DNA of 64,000 bases from Macrotis lagotis. Its lineage: Eukaryota > Chordata > Mammalia > Peramelemorphia > Peramelidae. The first letter of the stretch is position 1. Every line of letters starts with the position of its first letter. This document shows, piece by piece, positions 10,860-21,366 of the stretch. The position numbers and the translations under genes are program-made. The DNA is taken from assembly GCF_037893015.1 (NCBI RefSeq), contig NC_133661.1:187882809-187946808 (forward strand), given 5' to 3'. Below the pieces are notes generated by a model. It saw only the letters and a program-made list of their open reading frames with translations, did not search any database and was not told the DNA's origin.

Positions 10860-12085
10860 AGAATTATAAGGCATTTTTTAAAATCTTGTTGCTTAAAAGA
10901 CTTTATTCATTTAAATATTCTGTTCCTCATCACTAAATTGGGGGTCTCTTAGGCCCTTTTGTTGTTCAATCTAAGGTCTTATGTTCTTGACTTATTCATT
11001 GATCTATTTTTATTTTATTTTCCCAGTTGTGCTCACCTAAGATAGCTTGTATTCTTTATTTCTAGGGGTTCCATTCTCTCACAGGATTCACTCTTTCCTT
11101 TTAAAAAGAAACAATCAGGAATCCTTCACTTTGCATCTGGCATAAGACACCGTGGTGAAATCAATGAGACTGTATTTATTAATTGATCATTTGGGCCAAG
11201 TTTGGTGAAAGAAAAATTAATTTACTTCTTAAAATAAATATTAATTTCTATAAAATCTCGATTACTCATTTGTTTTTCTGCCCCTTATAGACAATAGAAA
11301 ACATAAAGTTATTTTCTTCAAGGTCATGAATGACTCCTGAATTATTAGATCTGATAATCTTTTCTCATTGTACAATAAGACTGTATTTTATATTGTTAAT
11401 CCTATCCCTCTTTCTGGATACTGTCTCTATGGATTTTGAGACTGCATTTTTGTAGGTTTCTTCCTGCTGATCTAAGAAGACTTCCTTTGCTGAGTCTAGT
11501 TGTTTTCCAAGGTTCTGTCTTAGGTTCGGTCATCATTGTCTTGGTATTTTCGTTCATATTTATGCATGTACACATAATACATACATATACAAAAAGACAA
11601 ACATATTGGGTATATTTCAGATACAAACATTTATCCCAAAAATGTGATACAAAGATTTTTTTCCCATCCAAACACTTTCTTTCTTATCCTAAGTACATTA
11701 ATTTTATTTGCAGAAGATTTTCAATTTCATAGAAAGTTAGCTACTTAACTTTTGTAATTGCTTCTGTCTTAGTTTTGATTAAGAATGCATCTTCTAACCA
11801 TAGCTTTGAGAGATTATATGATCTACTTTTTCTTTTCTTTCTTTTCTTTCCTTTTTTTGGAGGTATGATCTGAACTATTAGGATAATGAACTAATTTAGA
11901 ATGCAATATGGAATATGGAGTAAGGTGTTAGTCCAAGTCTAATTATTTGTTACACTGTTTTTCATGTTTCCTATTAGTTTTAAATAAAATAGAGAATGTT
12001 TATCAAAAAATTAGGGAGCATAAAGTATCTTTGTCTTAATTCTATTATTTATTATTAAAGTTTCTCACGTCCTTCTGATTTATTC
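10860..12085. other. AT-rich intergenic stretch of OR unit 1
   Basis: No gene recognised. A pair of overlapping opposite-strand ORFs near 11402-11732 has no recognisable motif and looks like chance. From 11775 on, the sequence is the start of the segment duplicated at 44345. Confidence 0.5.
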
Positions 12086-12089
12086 TAAG

Positions 12090-12335
12090 TAATATACCAT
12101 GAATCTCCATCTTCTTCAAGCAAAAGCCAATTCAGGCATCATCCCCTATTACATGGACCATTATAAGTCTAGTTTCACTATTCTTAAATCTACTCTGTTA
12201 TCCATCATACCCACAATGGCTAAAGTAATATACTTAGCTCAAAAACCTTCATAATTCCCTACTGACTAAAATAAACACACATTTCTTTAACTTTTCTTTC
12301 AACCTTCCATAAGTTTACTCATCTAGATTTATTTC
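12090..12335 (+). repeat. L2 LINE relic
   Basis: Carries an L2-like order (CCATTATAAGTCTAG ... CTCAAAAACCTTCATAATTC then CCCTACTGAC). It is duplicated at about 44635-45020, where a SINE interrupts it. Confidence 0.5.
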
Positions 12336-12537
12336 ATGTTAATCACATTAGCATTGTTTGCATCAAGTGACATAATGTATGTAAAACCATTGTAAGTCTT
12401 AAAGACCAGTAATATTTTTTTACTCTATAAAAAAACACAGCATATATTTGAGAGTCCATAAAAACATTTCTGCATTATTTTATAGTTCTCTATATCCTAA
12501 AAACTTGTGGAATAAAATATTCTCATTTCTTATGTCC

Positions 12538-12925
12538 TTTGAGGAATCGTACCAAGAGTTTCTTTAGAGCTTTCTTCATTTCTTTGTTCCTGAGACTGTA
12601 TCTAGTTCAGGGGATTGAAAAATGGTAGTAGAACAAGGCTACAAACTTGTTCATTCCATACTGGTTTCCAGATGCTGGGCTGACATATGTTACCATAACT
12701 GAATAATACAATAGATACCCACAGTGAAATGCAGAAATATATTGAAAAAGTCTTATTTCATCTAGAGCCTAGTGACACCTGTCAATTCTCAGGATGTATG
12801 TGTAGGAAGCCAATATGTAGAGAAGGTGATGAAAATGATGAAAGCCTGGTTTCCTCACTACTGCACATAGCTCCATTGTAGTTTTGCGAATGGCACTTTC
12901 AGAAGACTTTGAAAGAACATAGCTT
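12538..12925 (-). pseudogene. Olfactory receptor pseudogene, C-terminal part only
   Basis: Reverse-strand reading gives OR hallmarks from TM5 onward. These are FIIFITFSTYWLPT-like TM5, then YSVMVTYVSPASGNQYGMNK (end of TM6 and third extracellular loop), then FVALFYYHFSIP and YSLRNKEMKKALKKLLVRF (TM7 and the C-terminal tail). At least one frame change separates the TM7 blocks, and the NP.(I/L)Y site is damaged by a stop. I see no convincing TM1-TM4 upstream, so the 5' half is deleted or too decayed. A sister copy lies at 45240-45610 in unit 3. It therefore probably decayed before, or alongside, the duplication. The loop sequence differs clearly from the intact OR at 16522. Confidence 0.85.
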
Positions 12926-13589
12926 GAACTGAATGATAACTGGGATTATGAATAAAAGAATTGTGTGCTAATAATGAGAGACTACCTTGTGGTTGTACAG
13001 CTTTTTTTCTAGCAGATGACTGCAGAGTGAATAAAGAAAATGAAACTACTTAGGGAAGACCAGTGAAGTAGTAAAGAGTAATCCAGTGGAATTTATAACA
13101 ATGGATACATGCAAATGAAGACATAACCAAGAGTAGTAATGTCTATCAGTTGACGTCATAAGAGCATGTGTATAATATAGAGACTACAGCAAAGAAACTG
13201 ACTGAAGAAAGGAACTCATTTGGTGATATTACTGGAGAAATTTAATATCTTATCAGGATTAGTGGTTTGAATTGTCATGGAATATATGCCCTGATCACAT
13301 AGTGGTCCTCACATGTGCCCTCACTGTGCTGGCTATACAGTCATATCTATTCTCAGCAAGTGTCCTTTTATACCTCTGGGGTATTTTGATATGCCCTAAT
13401 TTGGATTAGATAATATATTGCATGTACTCCAACTAAATGGGAATATTTGATTATTTGTATATTTCAATATCAGAAACCAACATGATTTTTTCTTTAGAAA
13501 TAGCATTAAAAAAGAAGCATTACCATATACTTTCATGTTATACTCTAAGGATCATTAAATCTTTCTATGAGACTTGCAGTCAGCCTTAC

Positions 13590-13705
13590 ATATCTGTTGT
13601 CCCCCCCATTAGAATGTGAACTTCTTGAAAACTAGATTGTCTTATTTTTATATCTGTAGCCTTAACTATTAGTACAGTGTTTTTTACATAGAAAACATTT
13701 TCATT
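13590..13705 (+). repeat. L2 LINE 3'-end relic
   Basis: 'CCATTAGAATGTGAACTTCT' then TTGAAAACTAGATTGTCTTA and GTACAGTGTTTTTTACATAG fit the L2 3' terminus. The matching copy in unit 3 is at about 49075-49205. Confidence 0.7.
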
Positions 13706-14040
13706 CACTCTTCATTATTAAAATCTTCAAAGATGTAATTTGGTGTATAGAAAATTATTGCATTCAAAAGAGGCATAGTTTTGGTCTGAAAGGTGCTGAT
13801 AATCTGAAGAAAGGCATTATCAAGAGATTTATATTTTTTCATTAATGAACTCCCATAACAGCAGTAGTTAAGAGACAGGAACCCAGACTTACGTTAAAAT
13901 AGTACTACTGTATGAACTCCTTTTTGTCATATCAACTTTAAAATGAGACAGATCAGTAATGGAGTTATTGAAGCTTTTCCCTGTCATAGTGGTTTTTTGA
14001 AAGGATTTAATTAGGATTGCTTCTTTATAAAATCCTTTCT

Positions 14041-14054
14041 CCCCCCCCCCCCCC
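14041..14054. repeat. Poly(C) run
   Basis: Fourteen C residues. Shorter G/C homopolymers also occur in the L1 3' UTRs at 40921 and 57634. Confidence 0.9.
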
Positions 14055-14309
14055 ATATAGTTACTTTTACTTTGTCATGGTATAGAGTTCAGTCTAGATT
14101 TAAGACTCATAGATTTTTTTGGGAAAACTTTTAAATAGGGTTTGTCCATTCTGCAGGAAATTTTCCCTTGAGGAGGTATCCTGGAAGAGTTTATAAGTGA
14201 CTGTTTGTAATGAGTTTTGATAATATACTTGTCTTTTTACGGCAACTTGTGTGACCCTTAAAAGGAGATTTCAAATGGTGAAGAAATGTTGAAATTGAAA
14301 AATTCACAT

Positions 14310-14311
<2 letters not shown>

Positions 14312-14346
<35 letters not shown>
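14312..14346. repeat. (CA)n microsatellite
   Basis: Roughly 17 CA units. The matching position in unit 3 (about 49850) has no CA run, so this expansion is specific to unit 1. Confidence 0.95.
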
Positions 14347-14349
<3 letters not shown>

Positions 14350-14539
14350 GTATATACAGAAAGATAAACACACATTTTGTGACATTTTGCTTACTCTACT
14401 TCTAAATTTTATAATTTCTACCAGGTTTCCACCACATAGAATAATGTAGATGTTTTAGACCAGTGTTCTTAACCTTTTCTTGGTTTCATGGATTCCATTT
14501 AGTCTGGTAGCTAGGGACCCTTTCTCAGAAAACAAAAAT

Positions 14540-14541
14540 GC

Positions 14542-14572
<31 letters not shown>

Positions 14573-14590
14573 TGTATGTATGTATTTATT
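14540..14590. repeat. (GTAT)n microsatellite
   Basis: About eleven GTAT units, then a degenerate TTTATTCATT stretch running into the A/T-rich end of the L1 fragment. Confidence 0.95.
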
Positions 14591-14609
14591 TATTCATTCA
14601 TTTATTTTA

Positions 14610-15215
14610 AAAATAAAAATATATTTTATTTTATTTTTCCAATAAACCCTCCATTCCCTCCCTTCTCTTTTTGGTAGCAAAGTGTGGTAAAAGTTGTATA
14701 TGCATATTTCTCTTTAATGTATTTCTATATTAAGCATTGTGGAAGAGGATTTAGGTCTAACGGAAAAGAAAACAAACCACGTGCTAGGAAGGAAAAAATA
14801 TAAGAAAAGTTTTTAAAAAAATGAACTCCCCAAAGTATACATTCACATTCTGTAGTTTTGCGTTTTGCTTTTTTTTTTTTACTTCTGGATGTGAATGGCA
14901 TTGTCTATAACAGGACTCCTAGGGTTGTCCTTGATCTCTGAACTGCTGAGAGGAATTGCATCCATCATAGTTGATCAACTCACCATGTTGTTGCTTATGT
15001 GTAAAATGTTCTCTTGGTTATATTCCCTTCACTCAGCATTAGTTCATGTAATTCTTTTCATGCTTCTCTAAAGTCTGACTACTCATGGTTTCTTATAGAA
15101 CAATAGTGGTCCATAAGAGTTATATTCCTTAATTTATTCAACCATTTCCTATTTGATAGACATCCTCTCAATTTCCATTTCTTTGCCATGAAATATTTTC
15201 ATATGGTTGGGGAAA
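14610..15215 (-). mobile_element. L1 3'-end fragment, specific to unit 1
   Basis: T-rich start, then a marsupial-type L1 3' UTR and a decayed end of ORF2 in reverse. The order is 'CACTCAGCATTAGTTCATGT', then the TTTCTTATAGAACAATAGTG block that encodes the ...YYCSIR... region on the other strand. Sequence before 14600 and after 15215 is contiguous in unit 3 (about 49930-50000), so this copy inserted after the units separated, or was lost there. The same subfamily inserted elsewhere in unit 3 (48065-48690). Confidence 0.8.
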
Positions 15216-16095
15216 ATGCTAAATTTCAATTAGAGTTTCAGTAAAAATAAATATGTGGTTGTCTTCTATACAACTTGAAATCTATCCCTTGGTGGATCTT
15301 GAACCCAAATTTAAAGACAAATATTAGATTAGATGATGACAGCTTTCAAACTTTTATAAGGAATTCTTGATATTGAGATAAGTCACAGGGTCAGACACAG
15401 GCAGGATCAGACTCCATTATTCCTTCAACCAATTAATATGACAATGTGAAGATATAGAAGTGAAGACAAAATATATAGTACCTACTCATCTAAAAAAAAT
15501 AAGATTCAAGAATATCCAAAATGGATAATGAAAAGTAAGGAAGCAAACAAAGCAACCTAGAAAAGGAGATTTCACAATAGAAAGGCAGGTAGAGTGAATT
15601 ATTACTATGGGCATCATATTTCCTCATAGATGTTTTATGCTTTATACCATTATGGAAATATATACTTACAGATGATATGTATGGTACTCCTTTTGCCCTA
15701 CAGTGTAACATCCCCTTCTCCTCTATAAAAAGCATTTATAAGGGAAGTGAGACAAAGTCAGCCACATCTTCCTCTAATAAAGGTTCAGTCAGTAGTGGTG
15801 CATATCCTTGATGTGTCACTAAATTGAAATCAGACAGACATTGGTGTCCAATTGCACAGTGAAAGGGAACAGCAGGTTTCAAATGAATTTGCAGAAGAGA
15901 GGAAAGAACAGTACACTTATCTTGGAAAAAAGCTAAGCATAGTAGAGAAAGAAGGAATAATGCCTGTATCTTGTTTGAGTCCAATTTTGCAGAGGAATTC
16001 TCTGTATTTGAACCCTGGATCTGGGGAAGATAACATTTTTCTTTAAAACTAATCTCTGTTTCACTGGCAGTATGAATTATAAACTGAACTCTTCT
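15216..16095. other. 3' flank of the OR gene
   Basis: Sequence downstream of the minus-strand OR, duplicated at about 49980-50880. Small minus-strand ORFs (15490-15735, 15736-15984) have counterparts at 50249-50677, but the frames do not stay aligned. I treat it as conserved-by-duplication non-coding sequence. Confidence 0.55.
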
Positions 16096-16099
16096 AATG

Positions 16100-16330
16100 A
16101 GAAACAGAGGTTACTAGGTTCTGGACCTGTAGTCATACATATCTGAGTTTAAATTCATCCTTTAACCACTTCCTACCTGTGTACACCCTGAGTTAATTTA
16201 TGTCTATCTCAGTTTCCTCCTCTGCAAAACATGGGCAATAATAGTATCTATCTCCCAGAATTATTGTTGAATTCAATGTGATAATAATTAAAATGCTAAA
16301 TTAGCACTGTGCCTGACTCAGAATGCATAC
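16100..16330 (+). repeat. MIR-type SINE
   Basis: Ordered MIR features: a decayed head, 'TATCTCAGTTTCCTCCTCTG', CAAAACATGGGCAATAATAG, and a tail 'TTAGCACTGTGCCTGACTC'. The duplicate is at 50941-51195, downstream of the second OR gene, so it predates the unit duplication. Confidence 0.8.
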
Positions 16331-16521
16331 TAAAATGCTTTTCCTCCCACCCAACCACAATTCCTCTTACCCATTTTACTATAAAAAAAAATCCTAGTAA
16401 TGGTAGGAAATTTAGTAGCCATCTTATTTAACCAGATACAAATGTAATTCCCACTATAACAGACCCTGTAAATAAAGATAGTTGGTTGAGGATCTAAACA
16501 TTACTAATATCAAAATGATGT

Positions 16522-17457
16522 TTAGATTCTCCCCAGGACTTTTCTCAAAGCAGTCTTTATTTCCTTATTACGGAAGCTGTAGATCATGGGATTGAGGAGT
16601 GGAGTGGCAACTGAGTAGAATAAGGTGATGAATTTCTGCATCTCAGGTTTGCTGGCTCCTGGGCTCACATACATAATCATGATTGAACCATAGAACAGTG
16701 AGACCACAGCTAGATGAGAAGCACATGTGGAGAAGGCTTTCTGTCTTCCTGAGCCCTTTGGTACTTGTAGCACGGCTCTTAGTACCTGGGTATAGGACCC
16801 AAGGATGTAAATTAAAGTGATAAAGATAATAAGAGCATTGAAAGTACCACAGGTTAGAATAGTTTTGGGTATAGGTGTACATGATAAAGCCAACATTGCT
16901 CCTAGGTCACATAAATAGTGGTCAATGATATTTGGACCACAGAAGGGTACATGGGAGAGGAGAATGACATGAGTCAGTAACCAAAGAAAGCCAACCACCC
17001 AGCAGGTGGACACCAAGATGGCACAGATTTGTCCAGTCATAATAGTGGGATAGTGGAGTGGGTGGCAGATAGCAACATACCGATCAAATGCCATGAGGGC
17101 AAGAAAGAAGAGTTCTGTTCCACATAGAGAAGAAAAGATGTAGAATTGGAGGATGCAGCCAATGTAGGAGATGGTCTTTGCCTTGGAGAGGAGGTTGACT
17201 AGCATATTGGGCACACTGGAGCTGATGTAGCATATCTCAAGGAAGGAAAAGTTGGCCAGTAAGAGGTACATGGGAGTGTGCAACTGCTGGTCACACCATA
17301 CAATGTAGACAATTGCCCCATTCCCCATCAGAGTCAGTGCATATATGATGGAGAACAGCACAAAAAGAAGGATTTCATTTTCTTGGCTGCATGGAAAGCC
17401 CCGGAGGATGAATTCATTTACAGTCCAGGAGATGTTATGATTGGCTATGATGTTCAT
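16522..17457 (-). CDS. Olfactory receptor, OR11-like (copy 1), intact
   Basis: A single-exon 311-residue rhodopsin-like odorant receptor, expected at the cilia membrane of olfactory neurons, where it signals through G-olf. Seen in the sequence: an N-glycosylation site at N8 (NIS); GN at 45-46 in TM1; PMY at 62-64; C101 at the start of TM3, able to pair with loop-2 cysteines (C173, C183, C193); MAFDRYVAIC at 122-131; KAFSTCASHL at 240-249 before TM6; PLLNPMIYSF at 286-295 in TM7; and a short basic tail. The ILRGFPCSQENEILL start and CGPNIIDHYLCD loop resemble mammalian OR11G/OR11H receptors. Length is normal, with no stop or frameshift. The start is the first Met in frame, at the usual distance before the glycosylation site. 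Its sister is at 51382. The exact ortholog is uncertain. Confidence 0.95.
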   Translation of the reverse strand: MNIIANHNISWTVNEFILRGFPCSQENEILLFVLFSIIYALTLMGNGAIVYIVWCDQQLHTPMYLLLANFSFLEICYISSSVPNMLVNLLSKAKTISYIGCILQFYIFSSLCGTELFFLALMAFDRYVAICHPLHYPTIMTGQICAILVSTCWVVGFLWLLTHVILLSHVPFCGPNIIDHYLCDLGAMLALSCTPIPKTILTCGTFNALIIFITLIYILGSYTQVLRAVLQVPKGSGRQKAFSTCASHLAVVSLFYGSIMIMYVSPGASKPEMQKFITLFYSVATPLLNPMIYSFRNKEIKTALRKVLGRI

Positions 17458-17468
17458 TTCTTCATCAC

Positions 17469-17470
17469 CT
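17469..17470 (-). promoter_or_regulatory. Candidate splice acceptor before the OR coding exon
   Basis: On the minus strand, TTTTTTTCATTTCAAAG ends 11 bases before the start codon. The TTTCAAAG element is conserved at the same place in the second OR gene. OR genes usually splice a non-coding 5' exon onto the coding exon, so this is a plausible acceptor. It is inferred, not proven. Confidence 0.35.
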
Positions 17471-17562
17471 TTGAAATGAAAAAAATATCAGATTTGACTT
17501 TCTTTAGTATTCATACTTTTATGTGTTGACCTACCTACCTACCTTTCTGTTCTTCTATTTAT

Positions 17563-17563
<1 letters not shown>

Positions 17564-17610
<47 letters not shown>
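17564..17610. repeat. (CT)n microsatellite
   Basis: About 23 CT units just upstream (minus strand) of the OR gene, preceded by CTAC repeats at 17530-17543. It is absent at the same place upstream of the second OR (52330-52440). Confidence 0.95.
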
Positions 17611-17614
<4 letters not shown>

Positions 17615-17639
17615 TTTACCTATTTTTTCTACCTTGTCA

Positions 17640-18865
17640 AGCTCTCTCTGTCTCTTTCTTGTCTTGTCCATCTCTGTCTCTGTCTGCGAGTTTTGAGGAA
17701 GAAATATTTTAATATTTCAGAAAATGGGTACTCAGATGAGCAATATGCCATGTATTCTTGTAAATATATATGTATATGAATGTGTGTGTGCACACCCCCA
17801 TGTGAATATTTGTATAAATTTTATATATGGATATATATACACATATATGCATGTTTGTGTGTGTATCTATGTATATATGCATATATATATATATATGTTA
17901 TCTTTATATTTGTTTATAGAGAAAGGGCATTCCTAGGTTGGTGGGAACAATTTGCTGCCCTTATTCAGAATTCAGGGTTATCTACTTGTCACACTGGAGG
18001 AAGTACTTCGCTGGAGTTATCTAATTTTATTTTTTCAAGTGCTTCATCTTTCAAAAGAATACATAGTAGATTACTGAATAAATATCTATTCATTTTAAAG
18101 TAAAAGAGCTCATTCTCTTGTATGGTTAACATGTCAGAGAAGCTCAACAACAGCTATTTAGGAGCAAAGGGAATATTGAGGGCACTTGAATTACTTATTT
18201 TATTCATCAGACAAAGAGATATTCATTTCTGTAGTTTAAATCCTAAAGGTTAAAGTAGAAAAACTGATAACCATAGATAAAATTTGAAAAGACTTAAGAG
18301 AAAAGTAAAGCCCAGGAATGTTATGATTTACTCACAATTTCACAGGTATTAAAAATTCAAAAACAAATTCCAACTTATTTCCCTGGCCCTACAGACCAAA
18401 CTCTTTAGACTTTCTTACCTAGTTTTTTCATGGATCTATTCCAAAATTATACATTTTCCAAGGTAAGTTATAGTCCTCTTGGGGTAACAATTTTCATTTA
18501 AGTGTTAAGCCATCTAATTCATACTGAAGTGTGAAAGAATAAGGAATAGGGATTGATTTTTCATTACATTGACATAAGGAATTCCCACAGGTAGCTTGCC
18601 ATTTCCATTCCCTTTATCAATGCAGAAAATCATTCTTATTATAACCCTTGAACTTAGATTTGTTTAAAACCAACTATATATTCTCTATGTCACATTCTGC
18701 CACTTTATAACCTTGTTTTTTATCAGTGTATTCTCCATAGTCACGCAGAAAACATTTTACCTCTCTTCCATATAGTTGTCCTTTGTGTATTTGAAATCAC
18801 TTTCCTCAGTGTCTGGCATAACAGAATATGAGATGTGCAAAGAAAAAGGATATACAATCAATAAT
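17640..18865. other. 5' flank of OR copy 1
   Basis: Contains a TA/TG-rich tract (17765-17900) and AT-rich sequence paralogous to 52370-53850. This is where an upstream non-coding exon and promoter would be expected, but I could not identify them. ORFs at 17724-17936 and 17780-18103 come from the TA/TG tract. Confidence 0.5.
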
Positions 18866-18869
18866 TTCA

Positions 18870-19035
18870 TCTCTGTGTTCATATGTGAACTCTTGCTCAC
18901 TAATTACTTTATGAACAACTTGGACAATTGACTTAATCTCTGAGTCTCAGTTTCTTTATCTGTAAGATGAAAAAGTAATACTAAATCATCTCTGAGGTCT
19001 CTTCTATCACTATAATTATGATCTTATAGATTTAC
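18870..19035 (+). repeat. MIR-type SINE relic
   Basis: 'GACTTAATCTCTGAGTCTCA', 'GTTTCTTTATCTGTAAGATG' and 'CTCTGAGGTCTCTTCTATCA' follow the MIR core order. The duplicate is at about 53865-54005. Confidence 0.7.
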
Positions 19036-20250
19036 AGTGTTTAAGCTATATTTTCCTTGCTTATATTGTGACCAAAAGTAGATATAACAAATGTATTAGA
19101 GAAGCGAGACATTCTACAATGAAACAGTAAAGAGAATGGGTTGTAAGAAGGCAAGAAGTTGTATGTTTGATAGACTATGTCAGGAACTGAGAAGTGAGAA
19201 TATTGCGGCATTCAAATAAAGTGTGATTGATGTTGGAGTGAAAAACTTGGGCACATAGAACTGAAGTTTAGGAGAAATATAAGTGCCTGGTGAAAGGTAA
19301 GCTTTCTTGCTTGGATGGAATGTTTATGAGAGTAGGAAAATCTCAGTTCCCATGATAACTTTATCTAAGTAAGACTATAATGAGAACAAAAGAAGTAGCT
19401 TCATTTATATGCAATATGGAATGAGGCATATGCCCAGTTGTGACCTTTGATATCCTTTTAAAAGATTTATCATTAATTACTATGTAAAATTCAGAGTTTC
19501 ATTTGGATTGGATAGCACCAGTGGAACAACAATAATGTTGAAGTGTTTTTTGTTTTTGGTATGGGGAAAAAGGATCATGCTTTTCTTGTTACCCTTCTAA
19601 TGTGAAGAAGTAGTTCACATTCTTTTCTCTAATAGGAAAAAATAGGAACCCTATGTTCATAGATAAAAATTATCAAATCAACACTCCATTAGTTTATAGA
19701 TGTGGGAACAAAGACTCAGAATGGTATGGTCACACCCAGGGTCACACAAGTACTAAGTTGAAGACCTCAAATCTGAACTCAGGTCCTCAGTGTCTGTAGA
19801 GTCAAGTACTTTTCCTCACTAGATCACCCTGTCTCCCTAAAGTATTATTCCTGTACCATTGACCCATTGTATGTTACAAGATTGGGCACTGAGATATAAA
19901 ATCCATTCCCACTTACCCTAGATATGTCCAGGATAAAACACCAGATTCCTCTACTCCAGCAACATAAAAGAGTATCATCAAAAGAAACATCATTGATTAT
20001 TGTAAGAAGACTATTATATCGAAATTATTGCTTTCTTATGATGATTGTTCTTTCTTATTCATAGTTGCTTTTACCCTTTTGGGACTTTACCAGAGCAGCA
20101 CCAGGAGAAATTACTGATTGCTCTCTTGGGTATTTTATTTTCAGTGAGTCTTGATAAAGAAAATAATAGAATTTAAACCAGCATTGCAAGAACTATCCCT
20201 ATATTCCCACCTCTTTTCTCCATCCCGATCCTCCAATCTAGAATCACAGG
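19036..20250. other. Paralogous intergenic flank, unit 1
   Basis: No gene seen. Aligns by eye with 54005-55330. 19680-19850 contains a decayed MIR-like SINE ('GGGTCACACAAGTACTAAG'). Confidence 0.5.
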
Positions 20251-20445
20251 GGATCAGGGAACATTAAAGTAGACTGGAATGTTAGAGGTCATCTTATCTA
20301 ATTTCTTAATTTTATTTATTAATAAGAAAAGTAAGGCCCAGATAATGGAAATGACTTGTCTAAGGTCAAATAGCTAGTAAGTAGCAGAACTTGCATTGAA
20401 ATATGAGTCTTCCTTCATTCTGGTCTCTGACTAGTTCTTTTTATA
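20250..20445 (+). repeat. MIR3-like SINE relic
   Basis: 'ACTGGAATGTTAGAGGTCAT', a CATCTTATCTAATTTC block, then 'ACTTGTCTAAGGTCAAATAG' and CTAGTAAGTAGCAGAAC fit a MIR3-type element. The duplicate is at about 55345-55540. Confidence 0.6.
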
Positions 20446-20888
20446 CTTCTAAAGAAGTGATGTGGAGTCAAAATGCATCTGAAAAATTATGGGAATAGTA
20501 AATTAACTAAGATGGCTGATTTAGATGAGTAGTAGGGCATCATATGAGTTCTTTTCAGCTCCTTTTTTGGAAAAAAAATTAGATAATCTCATACAATAAA
20601 TAAACCCATCAATAGTGCTAAAAACATGAGATTTTTAAAATTTCAGGTATATTTTTCTTTACTGATGGGAAAATGTAACATTTTTTAGGAGATTGGGAAG
20701 GAAGTAAGAGAGGATACTTAAGCCAACAGTCTTCTCAGGCAAGAGGGTGAAAGAAACTGACTATCCAAGTAAAAAACACTCTAGTACCTTAGCACCAGGG
20801 TATGCTAGGTTCTGGGTGACTCCTCTATGTCATTGCTGAGAGATTCTTGTCTAACATTATGAAATGAGGATATTTATATTTGTCTTTT

Positions 20889-21047
20889 CTTTTCTTTTTT
20901 TTTAGCTTTTTGCAAGGCAAATGGGGTTAAGTGGCTTGCCCAAGGCCACACAGCTAGGTAATTATTAAGTGTCTGAGACCAGATTTGAACCCAGGTACTC
21001 CTGACTCCAGGGCCAGTGCTTTATGCACTGTGCCACCTAGCTGCCCC
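20889..21047 (-). mobile_element. tRNA-derived SINE (marsupial type), specific to unit 1
   Basis: Poly-T, then the reverse of the standard SINE: GGGGTTAAGTGGCTTGCCCA, CACACAGCTAGGTAATTATT, 'GATTTGAACCCAGGTACTCC', CACCTAGCTGCCCC. The direct repeat TGTCTTTT (20881-20888 and 21048-21055) flanks it. The matching place in unit 3 (about 56660-56680) lacks it. Confidence 0.92.
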
Positions 21048-21055
21048 TGTCTTTT

Positions 21056-21275
21056 GTTTTCAAAGAAGACCATGACAAAAGGAAAGTGATGCCATGACAA
21101 GCACATGAATTGGATTTGAATGAGGGGTATTGTGTAAAGTCACCAGCCTTATTTTCTCCTCCAGTCATCTGAGTTCAGTGACCAGATATGGATCAGGATG
21201 ACTGGAGATGGCCCTGGTTGCAAGGTAATCAGGGTTAGGTGACTTGTCCAAGGTCACACAGCTAGTGAGTTTCAA
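21056..21275 (-). mobile_element. SINE with RTE-like tail, truncated
   Basis: In reverse, 'TTTTCAAAGAAGACCATGAC' is the tail, followed by 'AAGCACATGAATTGGATTTG', a middle CCAGATATGGATCAGGATG block, and a tRNA-like part (GTGACTTGTCCAAGGTCACA). The head stops where a plus-oriented SINE piece begins. The tail matches the 3' end of the RTE element at 29560-29595, so it was probably mobilised by RTE. Confidence 0.85.
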
Positions 21276-21279
21276 ATGT

Positions 21280-21366
21280 CTGAAGCAGCTTGGTGGTGCA
21301 GTGGATATAGAACTGGCCCTGGAGTCAGGAGGACCTGGGTTCAAATCTTCCCTCAGACACTTAACA
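21280..21366 (+). repeat. SINE head fragment, opposite orientation
   Basis: 'AGCTTGGTGGTGCAGTGGAT', 'AGAACTGGCCCTGGAGTCAG' and 'CCTGGGTTCAAATCTTCCCT' form a tRNA-like head only. It abuts the preceding SINE head to head, giving a small inverted arrangement. Confidence 0.8.

Noticed and set aside
14041-14054. Poly(C) run as a possible regulatory or structural element
   Set aside because: Isolated homopolymer, with no surrounding motif to support a role.
15490-15984. Two minus-strand ORFs downstream of OR copy 1, with look-alikes at 50249-50677
   Set aside because: Similarity is explained by the segmental duplication. Frames diverge by indels and there are no known motifs, so no sign of coding constraint.
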